Below are positions 7,838 through 16,684 of a DNA stretch of 64,000 nt, one piece after another. Numbering within the stretch: the stretch's first letter is position 1; each line of letters starts with the position of its first letter. The notes below the pieces were generated by a model. That model ran no database searches. It saw only the letters and a program-made list of their open reading frames with translations, and was not told the DNA's origin. The DNA lies in the NCBI RefSeq assembly GCF_016881405.1, contig NZ_WOFE01000004.1, positions 119,885 through 183,884 of the forward strand, read 5' to 3'. The DNA comes from Deefgea chitinilytica. Lineage in GTDB: Bacteria; Pseudomonadota; Gammaproteobacteria; Burkholderiales; Chitinibacteraceae. Made by a program: the position numbers and the translations under genes.

Positions 7838-8851
7838 TTACGGCCTTGCCATCACACTCTGGCCCATAAATAAATGAAAGCCTAAATCCAGTGTCCGATC
7901 AGGATAAATGTGTCCATTAATGCTGCCGATTAAGCGCTCAGCAGCGCAGCGACCAATCGCTTCGCGTGGCGTAACGATGCTGGCGAGCTGCGGTTGTAAG
8001 GCTAGACCAATGTCTAAATGGTTAACTCCGGCAATACGCACGTCGTTGGGAACGCGTTTGCCTATGCTTTGTAGCGCCAATAGGGCGCCGGCAGCAATAT
8101 CGTCATTGGTACAAAATACGCCGTCGAGCGAAGGGCGCTCGGCGAGTGCTTGTCGCATCAGTTCACCACCTAAGGTAAAACTGGATGAGGCACTGGTTTG
8201 TACGATGTGCGCTGGCAGATTGCGCGCTGCCAGTGCTGCGCGAAGACCCGCTTCACGCAATTGAGTGCGAGTATCCATTCGGGCGGCTAAATACACCATT
8301 TCTTTGCAGCCCTGATCGAGCATCGCATTGACCATCGCCATGGCGGCGGCTTGGTGATCCATGCCAACGGCTAAATCGATGGGGTGCGCGGGTAAATCCA
8401 TCATTTCAACGACGGGAATTGCCGCGACTTCTAGCATTTGCAAAGTTCGTGCAGTGTGGTTCGATTCGGATAACAGTAGCCCATCGATATGAAATGAAAG
8501 CAGCTGTTCGATTTGCTGCTCTTCGCGCTCTGGTTCATAGCCGTAATGGCCATACAGCGTGTGATAACCGGCTGGCGTGCTGACTTGCTCGATGCCTTGC
8601 GCCACTGCGGAGAACACTTGGTTCGACATCGAAGGCAGTAATACGCCAATTGCACGACTGCGCGAATTAGATAGCATCGCTGGCACACGGCTGGGAATAT
8701 AGCCCAGCGCTTGCATCACTTCGGCAATTTTGGCTGCGGTTGCAGGTGCGACTAACTCGGGCGAGCGCAGATAACGACTGATGGTCATTTTTGACGTGCC
8801 GACTTGGTCGGCGACGTCTTGTAGCGAAGGGCGGCGGGGTTTATCGAGCAT
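7838..8851 (-). CDS. gntR: LacI-family gluconate repressor GntR
   Basis: 337 residues. The N-terminal LacI helix-turn-helix (SLQDVADQVGTSKMTISRYLR, residues 9-29, with a hinge after LGYIPSRVPAML) is followed by a periplasmic-binding-like effector domain (IGVLLPSMSNQVFSAVAQGIE, FHIDGLLLSESNHTARTL). It closely resembles E. coli GntR throughout, including the SRAIGVLLPS stretch. It probably represses gntK-gntP through the operators at 7648-7677 and releases on gluconate. Same strand as gntKP but with its own 210 bp gap before gntK; its start overlaps the end of moeB by 11 bp. Confidence 0.92.
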   Translation of the reverse strand: MLDKPRRPSLQDVADQVGTSKMTISRYLRSPELVAPATAAKIAEVMQALGYIPSRVPAMLSNSRSRAIGVLLPSMSNQVFSAVAQGIEQVSTPAGYHTLYGHYGYEPEREEQQIEQLLSFHIDGLLLSESNHTARTLQMLEVAAIPVVEMMDLPAHPIDLAVGMDHQAAAMAMVNAMLDQGCKEMVYLAARMDTRTQLREAGLRAALAARNLPAHIVQTSASSSFTLGGELMRQALAERPSLDGVFCTNDDIAAGALLALQSIGKRVPNDVRIAGVNHLDIGLALQPQLASIVTPREAIGRCAAERLIGSINGHIYPDRTLDLGFHLFMGQSVMARP

Positions 8852-9635
8852 GTACGTTGCCGCAGACAGGGCAGTGTGGGTCTTGTTTGTATTTCATTTC
8901 ACGCCAGCGTGAGCTGCGTGCATCAAAGAGTTGCAAGCGACCAATTAAGGTTTCACCCATTCCCATAATCACTTTAAGTGTTTCCGCCGCTTGGGCTGCG
9001 CCAATAATTCCGACCAAGGGCGCAAAGACGCCAAAAGTTGCACATGGCCCGTCGTTGGCCTCGCCTTCTTCGTCAAATAGGCAGTGATAGCACGGCGCGC
9101 CAGCAATACGGCTATCGAACACGCTCAGTTGTCCATCAAAACGTACTGCCGCGCCCGAGACCAACGGTGTTTTACTGACAACACAGGCGCGGTTGACCGT
9201 ATGGCGGGTGGCGAAATTATCACAGCAATCGACGACGACATCGGCGGCACTGACGAGCTCGAGCAAACGCTCGCCACTGGCGCGTTCGGCGAAGGGGCGG
9301 ACTTCAATTTGGCTATTGAGTTGTTGCAAAGTGAGTGCTGCCGATTGCGCTTTGTTTTGGCCGACTCGATTTTCAGTATGCACAATTTGTCGTTGCAGAT
9401 TGGTCAAATCTACCGCGTCATCGTCGACAATTGTCAATGTGCCAATCCCAGCGCTGGCTAAATACAGCGCCACCGGAGAACCTAATCCGCCCGCACCAAT
9501 AATAAGTACATGGGCATTGCAGAGTGCGGTTTGGCCTTCAATGCCAATTTCGTCGAGTAAGACATGGCGGCTATAGCGCAGCAGTGCGGCGTCATCGAGG
9601 TCAATTTGAGCCGTTCGGGTAGGGCAGAACGTCAT
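8841..9635 (-). CDS. moeB: Molybdopterin-synthase adenylyltransferase MoeB (ThiF/HesA family)
   Basis: 264 residues. E1-like adenylating enzyme with RYSRHVLLDEIGIEGQ, the nucleotide-binding loop IIGAGGLGSPVALYLA, the DLTNLQRQ motif, and two zinc cysteine pairs (CYHC and CPVC near the C-terminus) as in MoeB. It activates the C-terminal glycine of MoaD for sulfur transfer in molybdopterin synthesis; a ThiF role in thiazole synthesis is the main alternative. Start chosen at the second ATG (9635); an alternative GTG at 9662 adds nine residues. The end overlaps gntR by 11 bp. Confidence 0.85.
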   Translation of the reverse strand: MTFCPTRTAQIDLDDAALLRYSRHVLLDEIGIEGQTALCNAHVLIIGAGGLGSPVALYLASAGIGTLTIVDDDAVDLTNLQRQIVHTENRVGQNKAQSAALTLQQLNSQIEVRPFAERASGERLLELVSAADVVVDCCDNFATRHTVNRACVVSKTPLVSGAAVRFDGQLSVFDSRIAGAPCYHCLFDEEGEANDGPCATFGVFAPLVGIIGAAQAAETLKVIMGMGETLIGRLQLFDARSSRWREMKYKQDPHCPVCGNVHAR

Positions 9636-9732
9636 GGCGTCAACACCAAAACAAAGAAGCACTCATTATAGCGCGCTGGCGTGTGCCAAAGGCTTGTGTA
9701 TTGTCAGAGCAAAGTGAAAAATCGGTATGAAT

Positions 9733-9780
9733 GGGTATATTGATATAGGACTTGATCAATAATGGTTGCATGGGTATACC
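9733..9780. repeat. REP-like palindrome, copy 1
   Basis: Begins GGGTATATTGATATAGG, contains AATAATGGTTG and ends GGGTATACC. It lies just downstream of the stop of the gene at 9786-10187. Confidence 0.65.
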
Positions 9781-9785
9781 GTGTG

Positions 9786-10187
9786 CTAAAGATACCGGCG
9801 GAGCTCTTCTGGCGTTTCATCATGATCACCGTGTGGATGCTTTTCCCATACTTTTGCATATACGTCGCGGCTTTTGATATTGTGCTCTGGGATATTTAGA
9901 TTGTCGCATTGCACTTCTTCACAGTAGTGAGCTAGCGCGCGTTTGATTTTTTGCAGGATATGATTGTCAAGATGAAAGCCTGCATCCATCAAGATGGTTT
10001 CGAGCTTGAGCAGGGTGTGCTCGCTGACGCTATATTGCACCGAAACTCGATGCTCGCTCGGATACGCTTGCACCGTCACCCCGACAATACGCCCAAGTAA
10101 ACGCGCAGCTTGCACCGCTTGATCAGTCGGTAGTGCGCTAAATACGATATCGCGATGCTGTAGTTTGAGGTCAGAATGAGATTTCAT
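9786..10187 (-). CDS. Conserved hypothetical protein, possible ferredoxin-like fold
   Basis: 133 residues, soluble, no signal peptide. Residues 8-75 (HRDIVFSALPTDQAVQAARL, then VTVQAYPSEHRVSVQY and LETILMDAGFHLD) show a beta-alpha-beta-beta-alpha-beta rhythm like heavy-metal-associated domains, but without the CxxC metal site. The C-terminal third is charged and His-rich (EKHPHGDHDE). A perfect palindrome sits just upstream of the start (10200-10214). The gene stands alone between moeB and mltD. No function can be assigned. Confidence 0.6.
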   Translation of the reverse strand: MKSHSDLKLQHRDIVFSALPTDQAVQAARLLGRIVGVTVQAYPSEHRVSVQYSVSEHTLLKLETILMDAGFHLDNHILQKIKRALAHYCEEVQCDNLNIPEHNIKSRDVYAKVWEKHPHGDHDETPEELRRYL

Positions 10188-10199
10188 GATTGAGCCTAT

Positions 10200-10214
10200 C
10201 GATAAGTCTTATCG
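10200..10214. promoter_or_regulatory. Perfect 15-bp palindrome upstream of hypothetical gene
   Basis: CGATAAGTCTTATCG is a 7-1-7 perfect palindrome ending 12 bp upstream of the start codon at 10187. Its size and position suit a dimeric repressor operator. The regulator is not identifiable. Confidence 0.45.
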
Positions 10215-10283
10215 TTGGTATAGATTAGGCTTTTTTTTTGCAAAATGCACGTCGGCACTCAGGTTTTTTGTAGCGAGCAGACA

Positions 10284-10313
10284 TAAAAAAACCGCAGCGT
10301 TTAAGCTGCGGCT
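10284..10313 (-). terminator. Rho-independent terminator of mltD
   Basis: On the minus strand, GCCGCAGC pairs with GCTGCGGT across a six-base loop, followed by seven T residues, 17 bp beyond the mltD stop. Confidence 0.9.
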
Positions 10314-10330
10314 TTGTGGATGACAACTTA

Positions 10331-11914
10331 TTAGCTATTGGGTTGATAAACCACTACTTTCATGCCCGGCACCAAGGTTTGCCGATTCCATTTTTTAAGG
10401 TCATCAAGGTCGACGTCGTATTTCTTGGCAATCTGGCTATAAGTATCACCGCGCTTCGCTACGTATTTGGTGGCGACGGGTTTTTTGCCATTTTTGGCAA
10501 TAGCTTTACCCGGAATAGTTAAGGTTTCACCAAGGGCCAAGTGATTTGATTTTTGACCGTTGATTGCTTTGAGTTGCGCGACAGTGAGTCCGTAGCGGTT
10601 GGCGATATTAAACAGCGTATCGCCTTTGGCCACTTTGTGCTCGCCCGCGGTGCTAGATTTGGCGAGGGTGGGTTGCGCTTTCGGTGCGTCATTGGCGCCA
10701 GTATCAATGCTGTCGGATTCGCGGTTTTTATGCAGTGCGAGCAGGGTTTGACGCTCGGAAATATCTAAACCTGGTACTTTAGGCACCAAAATCGTTTGCC
10801 CGCGTGCGATGGTGTCTTTGTTGCCAATGTCATTAATATCGCGTAGCTCCGCCGGGGCAATACCAAAGGTATCGGCCAGCTCATCAAAGCGCTCGCCGGG
10901 TTTGGTCACATACGGTTGCCAATTGAGTAATGGTTCGTTGTACTGTGCCAAATTGCGCTCGAAGGTTGCTTTTTTGCTGATGGGCAAGACCATGTGGCGG
11001 TCGTCTTTGTGCGCGATCACCGGGCGAATAAAGCCAGGATTCAAACGAAGTAATTCATCAACGCTAATTTCAGCTAACTTGGCCGCCACCGATACATCCA
11101 TGTGTTTACCGGTTTGCAGTGTTGTGAAGTAGGCTTGATTATTCACTGGCGTTAAGGTCACGCCATAGGCTTCGGGGTCGGCGATGATATTGCGGATGGC
11201 GAGCAATTTGGGAACGTAATTGCGCGTTTCGTCTGGCATTTTTAGATCGACGTAGCTGGTCGGTAGACCCGCGGCTTCATTTTTGGCGACGGCGCGTTTA
11301 ACGGCGTTTTCGCCCCAATTGTACGAAGCCAAAGCCAATTGCCAGTCATCAAACATGCCGTGAATATCTTGCAAATAAGACAGCGCGGCGCCGGTTGCCG
11401 CTACCACATCGCGACGACCGTCGTACCACCAAGTGCGTTCTAAACCATAGCGTTTGCCCGTGTCGGGAATAAATTGCCACATGCCCGCAGCTTTGGCGTG
11501 CGATTCGGCGCGTGGATTATAGGCCGATTCAATCATCGGTAGCAGCGCGAACTCCATCGGCATGCCGCGTTTTTCGACTTCTTCCACGACAAAATGCAGA
11601 TAAGGCGTGCTGCGATTGATAATTCGATTCAGATAATCAGGGCGGCTGGCGTAGTAATTTTCCCATTTGCTAACTAATGGGCTATCAATATCGGGAATTG
11701 CAAAGCCTTTGCGAACGCGCATCCACAGATCTTTTTCCATGGGGGCGGTAATCACATTACCAAATAAGGCATCCATTACTTTGGCGGTGTCGCCATCGAG
11801 CTGACCTGAAGGAATGCTCAGATTGTAATCGAGGCGGATCTTGGCAGGGTCTGCTGCCGATACTGAAGCGGATAAACAAGCGGATAAGATGAGCGCAGGC
11901 AGTCGTAGCTTCAT
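10331..11914 (-). CDS. mltD: Membrane-bound lytic murein transglycosylase D with LysM repeats
   Basis: 527 residues from the chosen ATG. Signal peptide (MKLRLPALILSACLSASVSA), a lytic transglycosylase (SLT) domain with catalytic Glu in LLPMIESAYNPRAESHAKAAG and GMWQFIPDTGKRYGL, then a LysM-like segment (VTKPGERFDELADTFGI) and two clear C-terminal LysM repeats (HKVAKGDTLFNIANRYGL, YVAKRGDTYSQIAKKYDV). It cleaves peptidoglycan glycan strands in the periplasm. Start at 11914 is preferred because it begins the signal peptide; the frame extends to 11971 with no ribosome binding site. No lipobox cysteine is evident, so anchoring is uncertain. Confidence 0.92.
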   Translation of the reverse strand: MKLRLPALILSACLSASVSAADPAKIRLDYNLSIPSGQLDGDTAKVMDALFGNVITAPMEKDLWMRVRKGFAIPDIDSPLVSKWENYYASRPDYLNRIINRSTPYLHFVVEEVEKRGMPMEFALLPMIESAYNPRAESHAKAAGMWQFIPDTGKRYGLERTWWYDGRRDVVAATGAALSYLQDIHGMFDDWQLALASYNWGENAVKRAVAKNEAAGLPTSYVDLKMPDETRNYVPKLLAIRNIIADPEAYGVTLTPVNNQAYFTTLQTGKHMDVSVAAKLAEISVDELLRLNPGFIRPVIAHKDDRHMVLPISKKATFERNLAQYNEPLLNWQPYVTKPGERFDELADTFGIAPAELRDINDIGNKDTIARGQTILVPKVPGLDISERQTLLALHKNRESDSIDTGANDAPKAQPTLAKSSTAGEHKVAKGDTLFNIANRYGLTVAQLKAINGQKSNHLALGETLTIPGKAIAKNGKKPVATKYVAKRGDTYSQIAKKYDVDLDDLKKWNRQTLVPGMKVVVYQPNS

Positions 11915-12003
11915 GAGCCGTGTCCCATTGAGTGATAATCTGAATCTGCCGATACTAAAGCTCGCTTTCATGCTGTGTCAACGCGTTAGCAGCGATTATT
12001 TGA

Positions 12004-12753
12004 TTAACGGAAAGTATCTTTCCAGCGCCTTAATGCAGTGAAGCAATCTAAAGCGGTGTTTCTACAGCCAGTTTGCTGCGCTATAGCTGACGCAAACGCG
12101 GCATCATCGACGCGCAAGTAGGGATTGGTCGCCTGTTCGAGCGCAATAGTGCTGGGCAAAGTGGGCTGGTTTCGGGAACGTTTTTCACTTTCAATGGACT
12201 GACGTTTTAGAGTGTCCGCATGTGTAGGATCTACCGCTAGCGCAAAACGTAAATTGCTCAGCGTATATTCGTGGGTACAGCAGACCCAAGTTTGAGGCGG
12301 TAAGGCGGCAAGGCGCTGTAAACTATGAAATAGTTGTTCATGGCTGCCTTCAAATAGTCGGCCGCAACCACCGGCAAACAAGGTGTCACCGCAAAATAGC
12401 GCGCCAGCACCAAAGTAGCTAAGGTGATCAAGCGTATGACCGGGGGTGGCGATGACTTGAAACGTGGTATCCAGCAGGGTGATGGTTTCACCGCCTGCCA
12501 ATACATGGTTCACGTATTTAATCCCTGCCGGTCCATAAATAGGAAGGTCTGGCCGGGCTAATTCAGCCAGCCCATCCGTATGATCGTGATGGTGATGCGT
12601 GATGAGGATGCCTGAGAGTTCGCACTGGTGCGCAGCGAGCCAAGTTTTGAGTGGCGCAGCATCGCCCGGATCGACCGCGATGACCTGCTGATCGTTTTGC
12701 AGTAGCCAGATATAATTATCAGTAAAAATAGGAAGGCAGCTAATTTTGAGCAT
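12004..12753 (-). CDS. gloB: Hydroxyacylglutathione hydrolase (glyoxalase II)
   Basis: 249 residues, normal family length. Metallo-beta-lactamase fold with the binuclear metal motif ITHHHHDHTDG (about 50-60), PGHTLDHLSYF, and FCGDTLFAGGCGRLFEG. It hydrolyses S-lactoylglutathione to lactate and glutathione in methylglyoxal detoxification. Divergent from the methyltransferase at 12783 with only 29 bp between starts; gloB next to this methyltransferase and rnhA is a common betaproteobacterial arrangement. Confidence 0.95.
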   Translation of the reverse strand: MLKISCLPIFTDNYIWLLQNDQQVIAVDPGDAAPLKTWLAAHQCELSGILITHHHHDHTDGLAELARPDLPIYGPAGIKYVNHVLAGGETITLLDTTFQVIATPGHTLDHLSYFGAGALFCGDTLFAGGCGRLFEGSHEQLFHSLQRLAALPPQTWVCCTHEYTLSNLRFALAVDPTHADTLKRQSIESEKRSRNQPTLPSTIALEQATNPYLRVDDAAFASAIAQQTGCRNTALDCFTALRRWKDTFR

Positions 12754-12782
12754 ATGCGATAAAAATCCTGTGAGCCACTGTC

Positions 12783-13517
12783 ATGAATGCTGAGTTTGAC
12801 CATTTTGCCGCTTGGCTGGCGACTCCGCTAGGGCGATATGTCGCATTGAGCGAAGCTGCGTGGTTTGAACGCGCAGCGGTTGATCTATTTGGCTACAAAG
12901 CCATCCAACTGGAATTGCCACAAATCGATTGCTTGCGTAGCAATCGGATGCCATGGCGCCTGCAAGCGGGAGAAGCCGCCGGCACACAACTCAAATGCGC
13001 TGCGCATGAATTACCTTTTGATGCGCAAAGCCTTGATCTGATCGCGCTACCGCACGTGCTGGACTTTTCTCCTGATCCGCACGCAGTTTTGCGTGAATGT
13101 CAACGCGTGTTGCGCCCGGAAGGTCGCTTACTGATTACTGGGTTTAACCCATGGAGTTTATGGGGCTTGCGCCGCCTAAAACCGAATCAAGATATGCCGT
13201 GGAAAGGCAATTTTGTGGCCTTGCCAAAATTAAGAGATTGGCTCACCGAGCTGGATTTACAAGCCGTGCATGATGAACATTTGTGCTATCGGCCACCGAT
13301 TCAGCGGGCGGGGTGGTTAGAAAAAAGTCGCTTTTTTGATCAAGCCGGTGATCGTTTATGGCCTGCGGGCGGCGGCGTTTATTGTCTTGAAGCTGTTAAG
13401 CGAGTCTGTGGCATGCATGTGATCGAGCCGCATTGGCGCAGCGTTGCGGTGAATCCAACTGCGGCCGTCGTGGTAGAGAAAATGCGGCAGCAAGCAGGCA
13501 AGGATCGTTGCAAATGA
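12783..13517 (+). CDS. Class I SAM-dependent methyltransferase
   Basis: 244 residues. It has a Methyltransf_11-like core: FDAQSLDLIALPHVLDFSPDPHAVLRE, then CQRVLRPEGRLLITGFNPWSLWGLRR. The first SAM motif (E/DxGxG) is not well conserved, which is typical of this gloB-linked family. Substrate unknown. A REP-like palindrome follows 4 bp after the stop (13521-13568). Confidence 0.8.
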   Translation: MNAEFDHFAAWLATPLGRYVALSEAAWFERAAVDLFGYKAIQLELPQIDCLRSNRMPWRLQAGEAAGTQLKCAAHELPFDAQSLDLIALPHVLDFSPDPHAVLRECQRVLRPEGRLLITGFNPWSLWGLRRLKPNQDMPWKGNFVALPKLRDWLTELDLQAVHDEHLCYRPPIQRAGWLEKSRFFDQAGDRLWPAGGGVYCLEAVKRVCGMHVIEPHWRSVAVNPTAAVVVEKMRQQAGKDRCK

Positions 13518-13520
13518 AGA

Positions 13521-13568
13521 GGGTATTGCTCTTTAGTCTTTATTTAATAATGGCTATATAGCAATACC
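13521..13568. repeat. REP-like palindrome, copy 2
   Basis: Starts GGGTATTGCTCTTTAGTC and ends ATAGCAATACC; the outer 9-10 bp are perfectly complementary. It fills nearly the whole gap between the convergent stops at 13517 and 13570 and may act as a bidirectional transcript end. Confidence 0.85.
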
Positions 13569-13569
13569 T

Positions 13570-13863
13570 TTATTTTGCGCATTGCTTGGCGGTGTCCTGC
13601 ATCGATTTGATGATTTTGTTGCCTTCCTCACGGTTTTTAGTTGAAATTCGAATATCGTAGCCGCTGCCCAAATTACCGCCGCCAAAGGCGATTTTGACAT
13701 CGTCGTCGCCCAAATCGACAAATTGCACCACGGTGAGATTAATAAAACGTTCTGTTTTCGCCTCGTTCGGGATTTTCCACGGGCAAAAAGTCGCCGCGAA
13801 ACTGTGGCTAGCGGTTAAACTGAGCGCCAAAACGCAACTGATCTTCATCGCAATCTTGCGCAT
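13570..13863 (-). CDS. Small secreted hypothetical protein
   Basis: 97 residues with a signal peptide (residues 1 to about 24, ASHSFAA). The mature protein has two cysteines (FCPW near its start and the penultimate region KQCAK), probably forming one disulfide, and a short beta-rich segment FINLTVVQFVDLGDDDVKIAF. No family recognised. Divergent from rnhA with 25 bp between starts. An internal ATG (13848) is an alternative start. Confidence 0.6.
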   Translation of the reverse strand: MRKIAMKISCVLALSLTASHSFAATFCPWKIPNEAKTERFINLTVVQFVDLGDDDVKIAFGGGNLGSGYDIRISTKNREEGNKIIKSMQDTAKQCAK

Positions 13864-13888
13864 GATCTAATCCGAAAGTGAATCAAAG

Positions 13889-14320
13889 ATGGTCGAAATT
13901 TACACTGATGGTGCTTGTAAAGGCAATCCGGGCCCGGGAGGTTGGGGCGCTTATTTGAAATATGGCGAACACGAGAGAGAGTTGTTTGGCGGCGAAGCGC
14001 ATACGACCAATAATCGGATGGAATTGCTCGGTGTTATTTCCGCGCTCGCGGCCTTGACGCGTTCCTGCGAAGTGACGATTCATACCGACTCACAATACGT
14101 TAAAAATGGCATCGAAACGTGGATTCACGGCTGGAAAAAAAACGGTTGGAAAACCGCCGCCAAGCAGCCGGTGAAAAACGAAGATTTATGGAAAATGCTC
14201 GATGAACAAGTGGCACGGCACACGGTGCAATGGCGCTGGGTGAAAGGCCATGCTGGTAATCCCGGTAATGAGCGTGCCGACCAATTGGCCAATCGCGGCG
14301 TTGAGTCTTTGGGCTGCTAG
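13889..14320 (+). CDS. rnhA: Ribonuclease HI
   Basis: 143 residues. All catalytic residues are visible: Asp7 ([15 protein letters not shown]), Glu45 (NNRMELLG), Asp67 (IHTDSQYV), His121 ([14 protein letters not shown]) and Asp131. It degrades the RNA strand of RNA-DNA hybrids. The start matches the family N-terminus exactly. Confidence 0.97.
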   Translation: MVEIYTDGACKGNPGPGGWGAYLKYGEHERELFGGEAHTTNNRMELLGVISALAALTRSCEVTIHTDSQYVKNGIETWIHGWKKNGWKTAAKQPVKNEDLWKMLDEQVARHTVQWRWVKGHAGNPGNERADQLANRGVESLGC

Positions 14321-14389
14321 GCTTTGTTGACGGTGGCTTCACCTCGAACATCGTTTTGCCGCGATGCGTAAAATAAACGCCAACAGCGC

Positions 14390-16645
14390 CTAGTTGGGTA
14401 GGACTGGAAAAACACAATGAAAGTGCACACCTTGATTAGGCTGACTGTGAATTTCAATGCTGCCTTTGAGCTGTTGGGTAATCAGGTTATAAACAATATT
14501 CATGCCCAAACCGCTGCCGCCGCGCCCCATCTTGGTCGTGAAAAATGGATCAAAAATGTGCTTTTGGGTGTGGTCGTCCATGCCATTGCCATCGTCGCGA
14601 TAATCTAAAATCAATTCTCCTGCCGCTCCCTGTGTTAATTCAATTTGCATCAGGCCATGTACGCGGCCTTCAAAACCGTGTAATAGGCTGTTATTGATTA
14701 AATTAACAATGATTTGTGAAAGGCTGCCAGGGTAGGTATCTGCCTGAATATAAGGCTCACATTTGGCTACCCAGCGATACGGTGTATGTTTGATGCTGGG
14801 GGATAAATTTAGCAAGATTTCATTCAAGTAGTCATTCACGTTAATGATGCGCCGGACATCGCTATTTTGATCAACGGCTATTTCTTTAAAGCTCTTCACC
14901 AGTTCGGCCGCGCGTTGTAAGTTTCGCTCGGTTACTAAAACATTTTCCATCGCTGTTTTGACAAAGTTCAGCAAACGGTTTTTTCCGAGTTTGCCGCTGT
15001 CAATTGCGCTGGCGATTTGTGCTAATTCACTGCGTAGAGTGCTACTGGCCGTCACGCCAATACCAATTGGGGTGTTGATTTCGTGGGCAATCCCGGCGAC
15101 AAGTCGTCCAAGCGAGGCCATTTTTTCATTTCTTTGTAACTCAGCTTGAATTTTGTCTCGTTCCGTATTGGCAAACACTCGTTCAAATAAATGCACCACA
15201 TGGCTGCAATGCAGAATTTGCTCTCGCTGCCAGATATTGCTCTGCTTGATTTGCATGAAACTCACCATGCCCACAGGCTGATTGTGGCTTTGCAAGGGGA
15301 AGTCGAGACAAGATTGCGGTTTTTGTTCACCAAATACCAGGGGCATTTCACTTGCAGCGGGGTGAAATCGGGCATCGGGCGCAATCACCGCCTGACTGAT
15401 TTTTTGAATAAATTGGTGATACTTGGGGGTTTCTGCTTGGCTGATTATGCCGCGAATCGGCGAGTTGCTATGCGATTGGGCTTTGCACTCATAGTTCATG
15501 GTATGGGTATTGAGTTGCCATATGCCGACCCAGTCTAATTGCAAAATGCGTGCTGTTTCATTAAGTAGTAATTGCAATGAGGCTTGCTGACCGAGATTAA
15601 TTTCTGGGGTGGCTGCGAGTTCGAGCAACTGTTCGCTGACAGATTTCTGCGTTAAGTCGTATTTCTTTAGTACTTGTAATCGGTCAGGTGCGCTGAGTAG
15701 ATTCATTTGCGCTTGGGTTGCGTGCATTTCATGCACGTATTGCATGGCTTGCACTAAATTGCCATTGAGCTCGTGAATGGCAATCAGTAAGCGTAAATGC
15801 TCAATTTGTTGTAATAACGAATTGCTTTCTTTGGCGAAAGAAAGCGCTGTTTCACAGTGAGTTTGGGCGCCGGCAAAATCATGTTGTTTGAATAAAATCT
15901 GCGCCAATGTGTCATAGCAGACGCCACGTAACCATTGATAGCTACACTTTTCGGCCATGCTTAGCGCAATATGAACGCTATTTTTGGCGGCGTCGAGGCG
16001 GTTTTGCTCTAGATAAATGTGCCCCAAATGCCAGTGCGACTCTGCAATATACTCTTTGATATTACCCAAGGTTGCGTAGTGCAAGCCGCGTAAAAACTGC
16101 GCTTCAGATTGTTCTAGCTCGTCAGGATAATAAAAATGATTGACCCCGATATTGATGGCTAGCTTGCTGGCAAGATAGGGATTGTCAATTTTATTGATGA
16201 GTTGTTCGGCATCTTTAAAGTAGCGAGTTCCTTGGCCCGGATCGCCCAATTCATTGCTAATTTGGCTCAGACCAATTCTGGCTTCAATGCCTGAGGCGAT
16301 ATCGCCACTCAGTAAGCTGGTATCAATGCAGCGAGTCCAGTATTGCAGTGCCTCCCGATATTCACTACGGGTGTAGTGAATCCGGCCTAGCGCTTCAAAC
16401 AGTCGACCCGCTTGCCAAGCGAGCGTATGTTCTTCCGCTATCGTCAGCGCCAGTTTGAGCTCAGCCTCGATGCTGGCGGCTTCGCCGATACGTTCCAGCG
16501 TAAAGTAGCGTTGGTAGAGCGCATCTAATTGCAGTGCGTAGTCGTTTTGCTGGTTCGCCGATTTTTCGATTTGCTGATAAAGACGGAGTGCGATGCGAGG
16601 GTGCTGGCGCGCGATTTTTGCTAGTCGCTGCAAATCAGAGTGCAT
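14390..16645 (-). CDS. Soluble TPR-GAF sensor histidine kinase
   Basis: 751 residues without transmembrane segments. Order: TPR-like helical repeats (about 1-310), coiled linker, a GAF-like domain (about 340-490), a dimerisation helix with the H-box GIAHEINTPIG (His521), and a HATPase domain with N box IIVNLINNSLLHG, DDGNGMD, DPFFTTK and GGSGLGM. It autophosphorylates and signals from the cytoplasm; the TPR part suggests protein-protein input. No response regulator or receiver domain is encoded nearby, so its partner is elsewhere. It resembles kinases at the end of TPR-type signalling proteins; the stimulus is unknown. Confidence 0.85.
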   Translation of the reverse strand: MHSDLQRLAKIARQHPRIALRLYQQIEKSANQQNDYALQLDALYQRYFTLERIGEAASIEAELKLALTIAEEHTLAWQAGRLFEALGRIHYTRSEYREALQYWTRCIDTSLLSGDIASGIEARIGLSQISNELGDPGQGTRYFKDAEQLINKIDNPYLASKLAINIGVNHFYYPDELEQSEAQFLRGLHYATLGNIKEYIAESHWHLGHIYLEQNRLDAAKNSVHIALSMAEKCSYQWLRGVCYDTLAQILFKQHDFAGAQTHCETALSFAKESNSLLQQIEHLRLLIAIHELNGNLVQAMQYVHEMHATQAQMNLLSAPDRLQVLKKYDLTQKSVSEQLLELAATPEINLGQQASLQLLLNETARILQLDWVGIWQLNTHTMNYECKAQSHSNSPIRGIISQAETPKYHQFIQKISQAVIAPDARFHPAASEMPLVFGEQKPQSCLDFPLQSHNQPVGMVSFMQIKQSNIWQREQILHCSHVVHLFERVFANTERDKIQAELQRNEKMASLGRLVAGIAHEINTPIGIGVTASSTLRSELAQIASAIDSGKLGKNRLLNFVKTAMENVLVTERNLQRAAELVKSFKEIAVDQNSDVRRIINVNDYLNEILLNLSPSIKHTPYRWVAKCEPYIQADTYPGSLSQIIVNLINNSLLHGFEGRVHGLMQIELTQGAAGELILDYRDDGNGMDDHTQKHIFDPFFTTKMGRGGSGLGMNIVYNLITQQLKGSIEIHSQPNQGVHFHCVFPVLPN

Positions 16646-16684
16646 GACCCCTCCTGTTTATCCGACTTGTTGTAGATTTATAGC

